A stretch of DNA of 19,227 nucleotides, taken from JBOGFC01 sp050742155 (GTDB lineage Bacteria > Actinomycetota > Acidimicrobiia > Spongiisociales > JALYHC01). The position numbers and the translations under genes were made by a program. The stretch is taken from contig JBOGFC010000162.1 in the NCBI GenBank assembly GCA_050742155.1, positions 1 through 19,227 of the forward strand. The letters are read 5' to 3'. Below, piece after piece: positions 1 to 7,571 of the stretch. The notes beneath the pieces were generated by a model. It made no database searches. It saw nothing but the letters and a program-made list of their open reading frames with translations, and was not told the DNA's origin. Numbering within the stretch: the first letter of the stretch is position 1; every line of letters starts with the position of its first letter.

Positions 1-72
1 CGACACGTATTCCCGGTCCTTGTACTTGCGCACAATCCTGGCAACGTGCACCGCACCCGAAGTCCTGGCCAT
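1..72 (-). CDS. Probable IS1634-family transposase, N-terminal 24 codons (cut by window edge)
   Basis: An ATG at 72 opens a frame that runs off the left edge. The visible residues begin MARTSGAVHVARIV and continue RKYKDREYVS. From memory this matches the start of IS1634-type (IS4 superfamily, DDE) transposases of actinobacteria, in which a basic RKYK segment precedes an LLRRSYREDGK-like stretch; that later stretch and the DDE residues lie outside the window. The gene sits downstream of, and in the same direction as, the response regulator. It has its own good promoter (79-108), which fits an inserted element rather than an operon member. Terminal inverted repeats could not be identified because only one side is visible. 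The family call rests on 24 residues and is therefore moderate. Confidence 0.6.
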   Translation of the reverse strand, partial: MARTSGAVHVARIVRKYKDREYVS

Positions 73-78
73 AGCGGC

Positions 79-108
79 ATTCTAGACCGAGGGTTAAGTG
101 GAAGTCAA
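79..108 (-). promoter_or_regulatory. Promoter of the transposase gene, probably leaderless
   Basis: On the minus strand, TTGACT (103-108) is followed after 18 nt by TAGAAT (79-84). These are 5/6 and 4/6 matches to the sigma-70/SigA hexamers. Only six bases separate the -10 from the ATG at 72, so transcription should begin at or next to the start codon. Confidence 0.6.
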
Positions 109-111
109 GCA

Positions 112-177
112 TATTACTGGCTACGTAGGAGCCGCCGAGCAGCCCGGAAGCTGTGGTATTACTGGCTCTCGGAGCCG
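112..177. repeat. Two direct repeats upstream of the transposase promoter
   Basis: TATTACTGGCT occurs exactly at 112-122 and 157-167, a 45-bp period. Each copy is followed, after a 3-5 nt spacer, by GGAGCCG (128-134 and 171-177). Read on the minus strand, each copy is CGGCTCC-n-AGCCAGTAATA with a small GGCT/AGCC stem. The copy nearer the transposase ends four bases from the -35 hexamer. They could be operator or transposase-binding sites near the IS end; nothing in the window decides this. Confidence 0.55.
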
Positions 178-198
178 ACTACCGGGGGTAACTTCCGC

Positions 199-1128
199 CT
201 AGATGCCGCGGCGGTCGAGCTCGTAGGCCGAGCCGGCCTGGCGCTTGGCGTACTCCTTCATCTCCGAGGCGATCGCCGAGGCCTCCCATTGCGTCTCGAT
301 CCTCCGGTGCAAGTTGCTGGCCACTCCCATCGACACCGAAGCGATCGAAAAGGCGTGGCGTTCCCCGCGCCGATCGGTCACCTCGATGTAGCCGCGCAGG
401 GCGTCGGCGGTGTCGTAGAAGTCGAGGACCCCATCGTCGAAGATGCGTAGGGCCGCCTTGCAGAAGTCCTCCACCTTGCTCGGGTCGACCACCGCCACGA
501 AGTCGTCCCCTCCGATATGGCCGACGAAGGCGTCGGGGTCGGCCACCTCGGCAGCTCCCTCCAGAAGGGAATGGGCCAGATATTTGATCACCTGGTCGCC
601 CCGCATGAACCCGTAGTGGTCGTTGAACGGCTTGAAGTTGTCCAAGTCGGCGTGCACCAAGGCGAAGGTCTGCCCGGAGGCCACTCTCTCCTCCAACTCC
701 TCCGAGATCCGGAAGTTGCCCGGCAGGCCGGTGAGCGGGGACATGTCCCGCATGGTCTTGGCCCGACGCAGCACCGTCTTCACACGAGCGATCAGCTCCT
801 CGAGGTCGAAGGGCTTGGTGATGTAGTCGTCCGCCCCGAGCTCCAACCCCTCCACCCGGTCTTCGGGGAGCGCCTTGGCAGTCAACAGGATCACCGCCAC
901 GTTGGCGGCGGCCGGACGGGTGCGGAGCCTCCGCAACACCCCGAGCCCGTCCATCTCCGGCATCATGACGTCGAGCAGCACCAGGTCCGGCGGGGCGGAG
1001 AGGATCTTGGCCAGGGCCTCGCCGCCATCGAGAGCGGCTTCCACCTCGAAGCCCTCCAGCTCCAGGTTGACTCGCACGAACTGGACGATGTCCGGGTCGT
1101 CGTCGGCGATCAGGATCCGCTCGGCCAT
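199..1128 (-). CDS. Response regulator with receiver and GGDEF-type (GGDDF) domain
   Basis: This 309-residue two-domain cytoplasmic protein is probably a phosphorylation-controlled cyclic-di-GMP synthase. Residues 1-125 form a receiver domain with the acidic pocket D9-D11, phospho-acceptor D53 in LVLLDVMMP, T83 and K105 (KPF). A short linker leads to a GGDEF-type domain that starts near LTGLPGN (132-138). It includes HADLDNFKPFND (159-170) and a signature GGDDF (206-210) in place of GGDEF. No RxxD inhibitory site precedes the signature. The ATG at 1128 directly follows the rpe stop and has an AAGGAG ribosome-binding site, so it is probably co-transcribed with rpe. No cognate histidine kinase is visible. 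Whether the Glu-to-Asp change leaves cyclase activity cannot be told from sequence. Confidence 0.9.
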   Translation of the reverse strand: MAERILIADDDPDIVQFVRVNLELEGFEVEAALDGGEALAKILSAPPDLVLLDVMMPEMDGLGVLRRLRTRPAAANVAVILLTAKALPEDRVEGLELGADDYITKPFDLEELIARVKTVLRRAKTMRDMSPLTGLPGNFRISEELEERVASGQTFALVHADLDNFKPFNDHYGFMRGDQVIKYLAHSLLEGAAEVADPDAFVGHIGGDDFVAVVDPSKVEDFCKAALRIFDDGVLDFYDTADALRGYIEVTDRRGERHAFSIASVSMGVASNLHRRIETQWEASAIASEMKEYAKRQAGSAYELDRRGI

Positions 1129-1797
1129 CTACTCCTTCTCTTCCAGCGCCTCCCGCAGCCGGCGGACGGCCGCCACCGGGTCCTCCGACCGAAAGATGGC
1201 GGTCCCGGCCACGAACACGTCCGCACCGGCCTGCCGGGCGAGGCGCGCCGTCTCCGCGGTGATGCCGCCGTCGATCTCTATATCGGTCTTCAACCCGCGT
1301 GAATCAACCCATTCCCGGGCTCGCTGCACCTTGTCGAGCACCTCTGGAATGAACTCCTGGCCTCCGAAGCCGGGGTGCACCGACATGACCAGCACCAGGT
1401 CGGCCAGCTCCACGAAAGGCGCCGCAGCCTCGAAGGGCGTCGGCGGGCTGAGGACCAGGCCGAAGTCGAGTCCCAGCTCCCGGGCGGACAACGCCAGCTC
1501 GGTCGGATCGGGCCAGGCCTCGATGTGGATGCTGACCAGGTCCGCACCGGCCTCCTTCATCTCCTTCAGGTAGGCGTCCGGGTTGGTGGTCATCAGGTGG
1601 CAGTCGAAGTAGAGCGAGGTCTCCTTCCGGAGAGATTGGATGACCGGCATGCCGAAGGAGAGGTTGGGCACGAAGTGGCCGTCCATCACGTCGACGTGCA
1701 GGAGGTCGACAAAAGGCTCCACCCGGGCCACCTCCTCGGCCAGCCGGGAGAAGTCCGCCGCCAGCAGGGAAGGGGCGATCCGAGCAGGCTTCTGCAC
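1129..1797 (-). CDS. rpe: Ribulose-phosphate 3-epimerase
   Basis: It interconverts D-ribulose 5-phosphate and D-xylulose 5-phosphate in the pentose phosphate pathway. The 222-residue length is normal for the family. Visible motifs are IAPSLLAADF (7-16), HVDVMDGHFVPN with metal and catalytic residues H34 and D36, CHLM with H67, SVHPGFGGQEF (138-148) and EIDGGI with D175. The start is GTG at 1797, since no in-frame ATG fits the N-terminal strand. There is no clear ribosome-binding site, but TACACT lies 7 nt upstream. The gene follows fmt after 32 nt and abuts the response regulator gene. In Mycobacterium fmu lies between fmt and rpe (from memory); it is absent here. Confidence 0.96.
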   Translation of the reverse strand: MQKPARIAPSLLAADFSRLAEEVARVEPFVDLLHVDVMDGHFVPNLSFGMPVIQSLRKETSLYFDCHLMTTNPDAYLKEMKEAGADLVSIHIEAWPDPTELALSARELGLDFGLVLSPPTPFEAAAPFVELADLVLVMSVHPGFGGQEFIPEVLDKVQRAREWVDSRGLKTDIEIDGGITAETARLARQAGADVFVAGTAIFRSEDPVAAVRRLREALEEKE

Positions 1798-1804
1798 ATC
1801 GGAA

Positions 1805-1810
1805 AGTGTA
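1805..1810 (-). promoter_or_regulatory. Candidate -10 element for rpe
   Basis: TACACT on the minus strand lies 7 nt before the GTG start of rpe, in the short fmt-rpe gap. It fits the TANNNT pattern of actinobacterial leaderless genes. No -35 hexamer is evident at 16-18 nt, so this is tentative. Confidence 0.35.
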
Positions 1811-1829
1811 GGGGACGGCTATTGGAGCC

Positions 1830-2744
1830 CTAGGTCAGCCGGGCCGCTGCCCCTCTTCGCCCCAGGGCCCAGGAGCGTCCGGACATGCGGCTCCGCCCGG
1901 CCGGTTGGACCTCCGTGAGCTCGACCGGGCGGTCGGCGGTCCCCAGCAGGAGCCGGCCGTCCCGCCACTCGAGCGCGCCTGCTCTCATCCGCTCACCTGC
2001 GGAGGCTCGGGCCTCCCAAGCCTTGAAGCGGACACCTTCCACCAGCCCCCAAGCCCCCGGGCGGGGATTGAACGCCCGCACCGCCCGCAGCACAGCCTCG
2101 GCTCCGGCCGCTGGGTCGATGTGAGCCTCGTCGACGGTGACCTTGGGAGCGGGAGTGGCTTGGGCCTCATCCTGCTGCTCGGGTATCAGCTCCCCGGCCA
2201 GATAAGGGGCGAGGCTGCGCTGCAGCACTGCCGCCCCCATGCGCGCCAGCCGCTCGGTCAGGTCACCGGCCGTCTCGTCCGGAAAGATGGGAGTCGTGGC
2301 CCGGGCGATCACCGGGCCGGTATCGAGCCCCTGCTCCATCACCATCAGGGCCACGCCGGTCTTCGGGTCACCCGCCAGGATGGCCCGCTCCACGGGAGCC
2401 GCTCCTCGCCAGCGGGGCAGCTCCGAGAAATGCACGTTGAGGAGACCGTGGGCCGGGAGGGCCAGAATGTCGGGAGGAAGGATCAGTCCGTAGGCGACCA
2501 CCACCCCGACATCCGGGCGCTCCTCCGCCAGGCGCCCGGCCAGCTCGGCGGCCTTGTGAGGCTGAGCGACCGGCAGGCCGAGCCGAAGCGCCATCTGCTT
2601 GACGGGAGAGGGCTGGGGGCGGCCCGAACGGCCTCGCGGCCGGTCGGGGCGGGTGACCACCAGCGAGACGTGGGCCACCTCGACCAGCGCGGCCAGCGAG
2701 GGAAGGGCCGCCGCCGGCGTGCCGAGGAAGACCGCCCGGATCAC
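1830..2744 (-). CDS. fmt: Methionyl-tRNA formyltransferase
   Basis: It formylates initiator Met-tRNA using 10-formyltetrahydrofolate. Counting from the GTG at 2744, the 304-residue protein begins VIRAVFLGTP, the usual Fmt first strand. It carries the catalytic triad N103, H105 (NVHFSELPRWRGAAP) and D141 (GLDTGP). The C-terminal tRNA-binding OB-like domain includes VTVDEAHIDP, FNPRPGAW and VQPAGRSRMSG. The GTG at 2744 overlaps the def stop as GTGA, so translation is probably coupled. An in-frame GTG at 2768 is a possible alternative, but its GGGAGGA motif touches the codon with no spacing and the extra residues are not typical. Pairing with def is a classic arrangement for adding and removing the formyl group. 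Confidence 0.96.
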   Translation of the reverse strand: MIRAVFLGTPAAALPSLAALVEVAHVSLVVTRPDRPRGRSGRPQPSPVKQMALRLGLPVAQPHKAAELAGRLAEERPDVGVVVAYGLILPPDILALPAHGLLNVHFSELPRWRGAAPVERAILAGDPKTGVALMVMEQGLDTGPVIARATTPIFPDETAGDLTERLARMGAAVLQRSLAPYLAGELIPEQQDEAQATPAPKVTVDEAHIDPAAGAEAVLRAVRAFNPRPGAWGLVEGVRFKAWEARASAGERMRAGALEWRDGRLLLGTADRPVELTEVQPAGRSRMSGRSWALGRRGAAARLT

Positions 2745-3244
2745 CGCTTTGCGGAGGGGCCGAGCCACTCCTCCCGCAGCTGCCGCATCGCCTCTTTGCG
2801 TTGAGGTCGGGTCAGGCGCGTCAGCAGGAGTTTTCCGTCCAGGTGGTCGATCTCATGCTGCAGGACTCGGCCCAGGAGCTCGTCTCCGGCATAGTCCACC
2901 TCGTTGCCGTGGCGATCGAGACACCGGGCCCTCACGAAGCCGGGCCGCGTGATGGACCAGAATCTCTGCGGCACCGAGAGGCATCCCTCCTCGTAGGTCC
3001 ACTCCCCCGACGCCTCCAACAGCACCGGGTTCACCATCACCTCGGGCCCTTCACCGATGTCGAAGACGATCACCCGCTTGAGGATTCCGATCTGCGGGGC
3101 GGCCAGCCCGACCCCGGGCGCCTCGTACATGGTTGCCAGCATGTCCTCGGCCAGCCGACGAATCCCGCCGTCGACCTCGACGACCTCTTCGGCCCTGGCG
3201 CGGAGCACGGGGTCTCCGAAGGTCCGAATGGGGTAGGTGGTCAT
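2741..3244 (-). CDS. def: Peptide deformylase
   Basis: It removes the N-formyl group from nascent proteins and is a metal-dependent hydrolase. The 167-residue protein has all three family motifs: GVGLAAPQIG (44-53), EGCLS with metal ligand C88 (86-90), and QHEIDH with H130, E131 and H134. The start is ATG at 3244, giving MTTYPIRTFGDPVLR, the common actinobacterial N-terminus. No strong ribosome-binding site is present; a TATCCT hexamer lies 9 nt upstream. It follows priA after an 84-nt gap with no obvious terminator and overlaps fmt by 4 nt. Confidence 0.97.
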   Translation of the reverse strand: MTTYPIRTFGDPVLRARAEEVVEVDGGIRRLAEDMLATMYEAPGVGLAAPQIGILKRVIVFDIGEGPEVMVNPVLLEASGEWTYEEGCLSVPQRFWSITRPGFVRARCLDRHGNEVDYAGDELLGRVLQHEIDHLDGKLLLTRLTRPQRKEAMRQLREEWLGPSAKR

Positions 3245-3253
3245 CCGGAGGCG

Positions 3254-3259
3254 AGGATA
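3254..3259 (-). promoter_or_regulatory. Candidate -10 element for def
   Basis: TATCCT on the minus strand lies 9 nt before the def ATG, inside the 84-nt priA-def gap (3245-3328). The -35 region 17 nt upstream reads GGACCG and is poor. The rest of the gap shows only a weak CCGGA/TCCGG inverted repeat. Confidence 0.3.
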
Positions 3260-3328
3260 GAACGGAGGTGCCTGGCCGGTCCCGGTTCGTCACTCAGCCG
3301 GAAGACCCCAGAATCCGGTCCAAAGGAC

Positions 3329-5131
3329 TCAAAGATCCAGCGGATCGACGTCGACGTGCACTCGCGCCCCTGACTCTCGCAAGTGCTGGACGAGGGGCCG
3401 CAAGGCCCCCCGGGCGCCCTCCAACGAGCTTCCCTGGATCAGCCAGCGAGTCCGGCCCCGCCGCTCGGCCGGGCCCAGCACCGATCCCCTTGTCCCCACG
3501 GCCTTGCGCAATCGGGCATCAGCGTCGGGGGGAGGCTCGCCCACTTCGAGGACGATGAGCTGTCCGGCGGGCGGAAAGCCCAGAGCCGCCCGACCCTCCA
3601 GCTCCTCATGCAGGTAGGGAAGCGGGTCACCCCGGCGCAGGGCGGCCATGACCGGGTGCTCGGGCTGGGCGGTCTGCACGATCGATCGCCGCCCCCTCCC
3701 CGCCTCCACCGTCCCGACCAGCCGGGCGAGCAGGCGCAAGCCCTCTTCGCCTGCCCGGTAGTTGGGGGCGAGGAGGAGGCCATCGGCGTCCACCGCCACC
3801 GCCAGGCGTACCGGCGGCACGGCCACCAGATCCCGCTCCGTTCCCACCATCACCGGGGCGCCGGATGCCACCTCCCCGACCCGGTCGCGGCCCAGCACCC
3901 GCCGGAGCTCCTCGGTCACCCGGCCCACCCCGGCCCCCAGGGGCTCGAAGCGCCCTGACCCGCAAGCGGCGCACGGGCCCAGGGAGCCTCCGCATCGAGG
4001 GCAGGCATCACCTCGCTCGGGTCGGGCACCGCAAGCCGGGCAGCGCCGCAGCGTCCGACATGCGGCGCAGCGGAACGCCGGCGCGTATCCCCGTCGGTGG
4101 GTGAACACGAACGCCCTCCCGCCTTTGTTGACGCCCAGGTGCAGCGCCATACGAGCCCGATCGCTGATCAGACCACTGCCCGGCGGGTCGTCCCTCCTGT
4201 CGACCACCTCCACCAGCGGCCAGGTTCGTCCCGGGAGGCGAACCACCTCCACGCCTGTCGCCAGGAGCTCGATGGTGGGTACCCGGCCCACGAACAGCAG
4301 ATTGAATCGCTCCACGACCGCCCGGCGACGGATCACCTCTCGCACGTGCACGGTGGGAGTCTGCTTCTCCTTCATCCCCCGCCTTCCTTCGTCCAGCACG
4401 ATCACCAACGCCAAGCCGGCCACCGGCCAGAGGGCCACCCCCCGGGTACCCACCACGAGCGAACCCGGCGTGAGGTGGGCCCGCACCCAGGCGGCGGTCT
4501 GCTCCCGATCTGGGTGCTCCGAGAGGCCCAGGAGGGGACGCTCTCCGACCATCCGGCGCGCCACCGCCGCCACCGCCTCCGCTTCGGCGGCCGTCGGCGA
4601 CACCACCATCGCCGAACGACCGGCCGCCAGGACCGGCGCAGCCGTCGCCACGGCCAGCTCTTCCCATCCCCCCGGTGCCAGCAAATACTGGGGCCGAACG
4701 TGGCGGCCCGAGGCCGACGCCTCGCTGAGACGCGGCGCCGGACCCGCCGGAACCTCCCCCATGGGTGGTGGCGGATCCCCGCTCGTATCTCTCGGGATGC
4801 CGGCCGGGGCCGCTCTCCGTAGGAGGACGGCCAGCGGAGCCACGTAGTGCAGGGCGCACCAGCGGAGCGTCTCGAGCAGCTTGGGCGTGAACACCGGCAG
4901 CTCGCCGGAGACACTCACCACGTCTTTGAGCCCGCGGGCGTCCCCCTCCCGCATCGCCACCACGTAGCCCCGCACCCGCCGGCCCGACAGCGGGACGCGG
5001 ACCATCGAGCCAACCTGCACCTCGCTCGCCAGCGACTCGGGCAGGCGATAGGCGAAGCCGTCGTCTACCGCGAAGGTCGGCAGGTCGGGCACCACCTGCA
5101 CGATTGGCTTGTTCTCGTGACGGTTAGCCAC
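3329..5131 (-). CDS. priA: PriA-like replication restart protein lacking helicase motifs
   Basis: This 600-residue homologue of primosomal protein N' has an N-terminal DNA-binding domain (about 9-105, beginning near VQVVPDLP and including GSMVRVPLSGRRVRGYV). A helicase-like region follows in which the Walker A loop is missing: the equivalent segment near 150-180 reads LLAPGGWEEL to VVSPT with no GKT. The DEEH box is reduced to LDEG (246-249). Four CxxC pairs (C355/358, 364/367, 377/380, 387/390) fit the two zinc sites. The C-terminal part keeps the PNYRAGEEG and GFPPAG motifs. From memory, mycobacterial PriA likewise lacks helicase motifs and is thought to have no helicase activity. The GTG at 5131 lies in a palindrome. 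Downstream GTG codons near residues 11-14 are alternative starts. Confidence 0.9.
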   Translation of the reverse strand: MANRHENKPIVQVVPDLPTFAVDDGFAYRLPESLASEVQVGSMVRVPLSGRRVRGYVVAMREGDARGLKDVVSVSGELPVFTPKLLETLRWCALHYVAPLAVLLRRAAPAGIPRDTSGDPPPPMGEVPAGPAPRLSEASASGRHVRPQYLLAPGGWEELAVATAAPVLAAGRSAMVVSPTAAEAEAVAAVARRMVGERPLLGLSEHPDREQTAAWVRAHLTPGSLVVGTRGVALWPVAGLALVIVLDEGRRGMKEKQTPTVHVREVIRRRAVVERFNLLFVGRVPTIELLATGVEVVRLPGRTWPLVEVVDRRDDPPGSGLISDRARMALHLGVNKGGRAFVFTHRRGYAPAFRCAACRTLRRCPACGARPERGDACPRCGGSLGPCAACGSGRFEPLGAGVGRVTEELRRVLGRDRVGEVASGAPVMVGTERDLVAVPPVRLAVAVDADGLLLAPNYRAGEEGLRLLARLVGTVEAGRGRRSIVQTAQPEHPVMAALRRGDPLPYLHEELEGRAALGFPPAGQLIVLEVGEPPPDADARLRKAVGTRGSVLGPAERRGRTRWLIQGSSLEGARGALRPLVQHLRESGARVHVDVDPLDL

Positions 5132-5146
5132 CTCAGAGGTGGATAA
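5128..5146. promoter_or_regulatory. Palindrome over the priA start codon, with a DnaA-box-like sequence
   Basis: CCACCTCTGAGGTGG (5128-5142, minus sense) is a perfect 15-bp palindrome with 7-bp arms, and it contains the GTG start of priA. The overlapping TTATCCACC (5138-5146, minus strand) matches 8 of 9 positions of the DnaA box TTATCCACA. Either could regulate priA; function is not shown. Confidence 0.4.
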
Positions 5147-5166
5147 GTGTCACAAGAAGGGAGGGC

Positions 5167-6354
5167 TCAGAGGTCGGAGGCGGCCCGGGCCAGGTCGTCG
5201 GCCAGGTCGGTGGCTTCCCAGGTGAACTCGGGCTCTTCCCGCCCGAAGTGGCCGTAGGCCGAGGTGGCCGCATAGATGGGGCGCCGGAGTTCGAGCCGGT
5301 CGATGATGGCGGCCGGGCGGAAGTCGAAGAACTCCTCGACCAGGGCTTCCAGCTTGGCGGGATCGACCGGTGAGGTCCCGAACGTGTCGAGCTGCACCGA
5401 GAAGGGGCGGGCCCGGCCGATGGCGTACGAGAGCTGTAGCTCGCAGCGGGTGGCCAGGCCGGCCGCCACGATGTTCTTGGCGGCATGGCGCGCCGCGTAG
5501 GCGCCGGAGCGATCGACCTTGGTGGGATCCTTGCCGGAGAAGCAGCCCCCTCCGTGTCGCCCCATTCCGCCGTAGCTGTCGACGATGATCTTGCGGCCGG
5601 TCAGGCCCGTGTCGGCTTGAGGGCCTCCCAGCTCGAACTGCCCGGTCGGGTTGACCAGAAAATCGGTGTCGTCGTCGAGCAGCTCCGGATCGACCGCCTG
5701 CGCCACCACCTGCTTCCACAGGTCGGGGATCAGCGTCCCTTCCAGGTCCACATCTCCCTGGTGCTGGGCCGAGATCAGCACTCTCGATACCCGCTCCGGT
5801 CTCCCGTCGAGGTATTGCACCGTCACCTGCGTCTTTCCGTCGGGCCGGAGGTAGGGAAGCTCTCCGTGCTTGCGCACCTCCGCCAGCCGCCGGGCCAGCA
5901 TGTGTGCCAAGTCGATGGGCATCGGCATGAAGGAGGGCGTCTCGTCAACGGCGAAGCCGAACATCATGCCCTGGTCGCCCGCTCCCAACTCGTCGTAGGG
6001 ATCCTGGGAGGCATCCCTGAGCTCGGCGGAGGCGGACACCCCGGCGGCGATCTCGGGGCTCTGGCGGTCCAGTGCCACCATCACCCCGCAGGTCTGGCCG
6101 GCGAAGCCGTCCTCGGGGGATCGGTAGCCGATGTCATCGATGGTCCTCCGCACCACCCCCACCAGGTCGGGGCGGGCGGCACTGGTGATCTCCCCGGCCA
6201 CCACCACCAGGCCGGTGGTCACCATGGTCTCGCAGGCCACTCGGCTGTGCGGATCCTCGGCCAACATGGCGTCGAGGATCGAGTCGGAGATACGGTCGGC
6301 CACCTTGTCGGGGTGGCCTTCGGTGACTGATTCGGAGGTGAAGTAGGAGCGCAT
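5167..6354 (-). CDS. metK: S-adenosylmethionine synthetase
   Basis: It makes S-adenosylmethionine from methionine and ATP in the cytoplasm. The 395-residue protein is of normal length. Visible motifs are GHPDKVADRISD (13-24, ATP and metal binding), GAGDQGMMFG (124-133) and the glycine-rich P-loop-like GGGCFSGKDPTKVDRSGAY (268-286). The start is ATG at 6354 (MRSYFTSESVTEGHPDK), which fits the family exactly. There is no ribosome-binding site in the bases before it, but TATACT lies 9 nt upstream. The gene stands 39 nt after coaBC and 35 nt before priA. Confidence 0.98.
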   Translation of the reverse strand: MRSYFTSESVTEGHPDKVADRISDSILDAMLAEDPHSRVACETMVTTGLVVVAGEITSAARPDLVGVVRRTIDDIGYRSPEDGFAGQTCGVMVALDRQSPEIAAGVSASAELRDASQDPYDELGAGDQGMMFGFAVDETPSFMPMPIDLAHMLARRLAEVRKHGELPYLRPDGKTQVTVQYLDGRPERVSRVLISAQHQGDVDLEGTLIPDLWKQVVAQAVDPELLDDDTDFLVNPTGQFELGGPQADTGLTGRKIIVDSYGGMGRHGGGCFSGKDPTKVDRSGAYAARHAAKNIVAAGLATRCELQLSYAIGRARPFSVQLDTFGTSPVDPAKLEALVEEFFDFRPAAIIDRLELRRPIYAATSAYGHFGREEPEFTWEATDLADDLARAASDL

Positions 6355-6363
6355 TGGGCAGAG

Positions 6364-6369
6364 AGTATA
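6364..6369 (-). promoter_or_regulatory. Candidate -10 element for metK, near-leaderless
   Basis: TATACT on the minus strand ends 9 nt before the metK ATG, in the 39-nt coaBC-metK gap. The lack of a Shine-Dalgarno sequence at metK supports a transcript that starts at or near the start codon. No good -35 at 16-18 nt is visible. Confidence 0.45.
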
Positions 6370-6393
6370 AGGCTCGGGGCCGCCGGCGCCCGG

Positions 6394-7566
6394 TCAGCCC
6401 CGCATCTCGGCGATGCGGTCCCAGAGGCGTTGGGCCACCGCCCGCTTGGTTAGCAGGGGCCAGGGTTCCATTCGGCCGTCCGGAAGCACCAGGGTCACCA
6501 AGTTGGTGTCGGACCCGAAGCCGGACTCCTCCCGGGAAACGTCGTTGGCCACCAAGAGGTCGACCCGCTTGGCCCGTACCTTCTCGACCGCCTCTGCCAG
6601 GCTGCCGAACTCGGCCGCGAACCCCACCACGAAAGGCCTCTCCGCTCGCTCGGTGACCTCCGACAGGATGTCCGGAGTGGGCTCCAGGATGAGCTCGGGA
6701 GGCCCGGCGGTGCGCCGAAGCTTCTCACCCGACGGCTCCTTGGGACGGAAGTCGGCCACCGCGGCCGCCATCACCAGGACGTCGTGGTGAGCCACCCGGC
6801 CCCACACCGCCCCGGCCATCTCGGCGGCAGTCTCGACGGTCACGATTTCCACTCCGGCCGGGGGGGCCGAGGCGCTGGTCACCAACGTCACCTGCGCTCC
6901 GCGCCGGGCCGCCTCGGCGGCGATGGCGTGGCCCATCTTCCCGGACGACCGGTTGCCGATGTAGCGGACCGGGTCGATCGGCTCGCGGGTTCCGCCGGCC
7001 GTCACCAGGACCCGCCACCCCTCGAGATCGCCTCGCAGCATCACAGTCAGAGCGGCCACGATCTCCTCGGGCTCCACCATCCGGCCGGTCCCCTCGTCGC
7101 CCCCGGCCAGATCGCCCACTGCCGGGCCCACGAGTGTGTAGCCGTCCTCTTCCAGACGGGCCAGGTTGCGACGGGTGGCCGGGTGCTCCCACATCTCGGT
7201 GTGCATGGCCGGGGCGAGCAGAACCGGAGCTCTGGTGGCCAGCAGGGTGGTGGTGAGCAGGTCGTCGGAAAGGCCGTGGGCCAGCTTGGCGAGCAGCTTG
7301 GCGGTGGCCGGGGCCACCACCACCGCCTCCGCCCAGCGCGCCAGCTCGGTATGGGGAATGGGGGTGCGCCCTGCGAACAGGCGGCTCTCAGCCGGATGGC
7401 CGGTGACGGCCGAGAAGCTCTGCGCACCGACGAATCGTTGGGCGCTCCGGGTCATGACCGTGCGAACCTCGGCTCCGGCCTCCACCAAGCGGCGGGCCAG
7501 ATACACCGACTTGTAGGCGGCCACACCCCCCGTTACGCCGAGGACGATGCGACGACCGGCCAGCAC
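6394..7566 (-). CDS. coaBC: Bifunctional phosphopantothenoylcysteine decarboxylase / phosphopantothenate-cysteine ligase
   Basis: It performs two consecutive steps of coenzyme A synthesis. Residues 1-180 form the FMN-dependent CoaC domain, with VTGGVAAYKS (11-20), catalytic H72 in PHTELARWAE and VVAPATAKLLAK. Residues about 184-390 form CoaB, with TAGGTREPIDPVRYIGNRSSGKMG and AAAVADFRPKEPSGEKL. Two CoaC positions differ from the E. coli enzyme: PAMN is PAMH (H122), and the ACGD-type flap cysteine is glycine (LAGGDEGTGRM, near 153-163). From memory, the mycobacterial protein has the same PAMHTEMW and also lacks the cysteine, so this is probably lineage-specific. The GTG at 7566 begins 5 nt after the rpoZ stop with no strong ribosome-binding site. 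Confidence 0.96.
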   Translation of the reverse strand: MLAGRRIVLGVTGGVAAYKSVYLARRLVEAGAEVRTVMTRSAQRFVGAQSFSAVTGHPAESRLFAGRTPIPHTELARWAEAVVVAPATAKLLAKLAHGLSDDLLTTTLLATRAPVLLAPAMHTEMWEHPATRRNLARLEEDGYTLVGPAVGDLAGGDEGTGRMVEPEEIVAALTVMLRGDLEGWRVLVTAGGTREPIDPVRYIGNRSSGKMGHAIAAEAARRGAQVTLVTSASAPPAGVEIVTVETAAEMAGAVWGRVAHHDVLVMAAAVADFRPKEPSGEKLRRTAGPPELILEPTPDILSEVTERAERPFVVGFAAEFGSLAEAVEKVRAKRVDLLVANDVSREESGFGSDTNLVTLVLPDGRMEPWPLLTKRAVAQRLWDRIAEMRG

Positions 7567-7571
7567 GTGGC

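Noticed and set aside
1805..6396. CTGACC followed after exactly 22 nt by TATACT or TACACT upstream of both metK and rpe
   Set aside because: The spacing is too long for a -35/-10 pair, and each CTGACC lies at the stop codon of the preceding gene, so the match is probably chance.
6394..7566. Loss of the CoaC PAMN asparagine and flap cysteine as a sign of inactivity
   Set aside because: From memory, mycobacterial CoaBC has the same PAMHTEMW and also lacks the cysteine, so this is more likely a lineage trait than decay.
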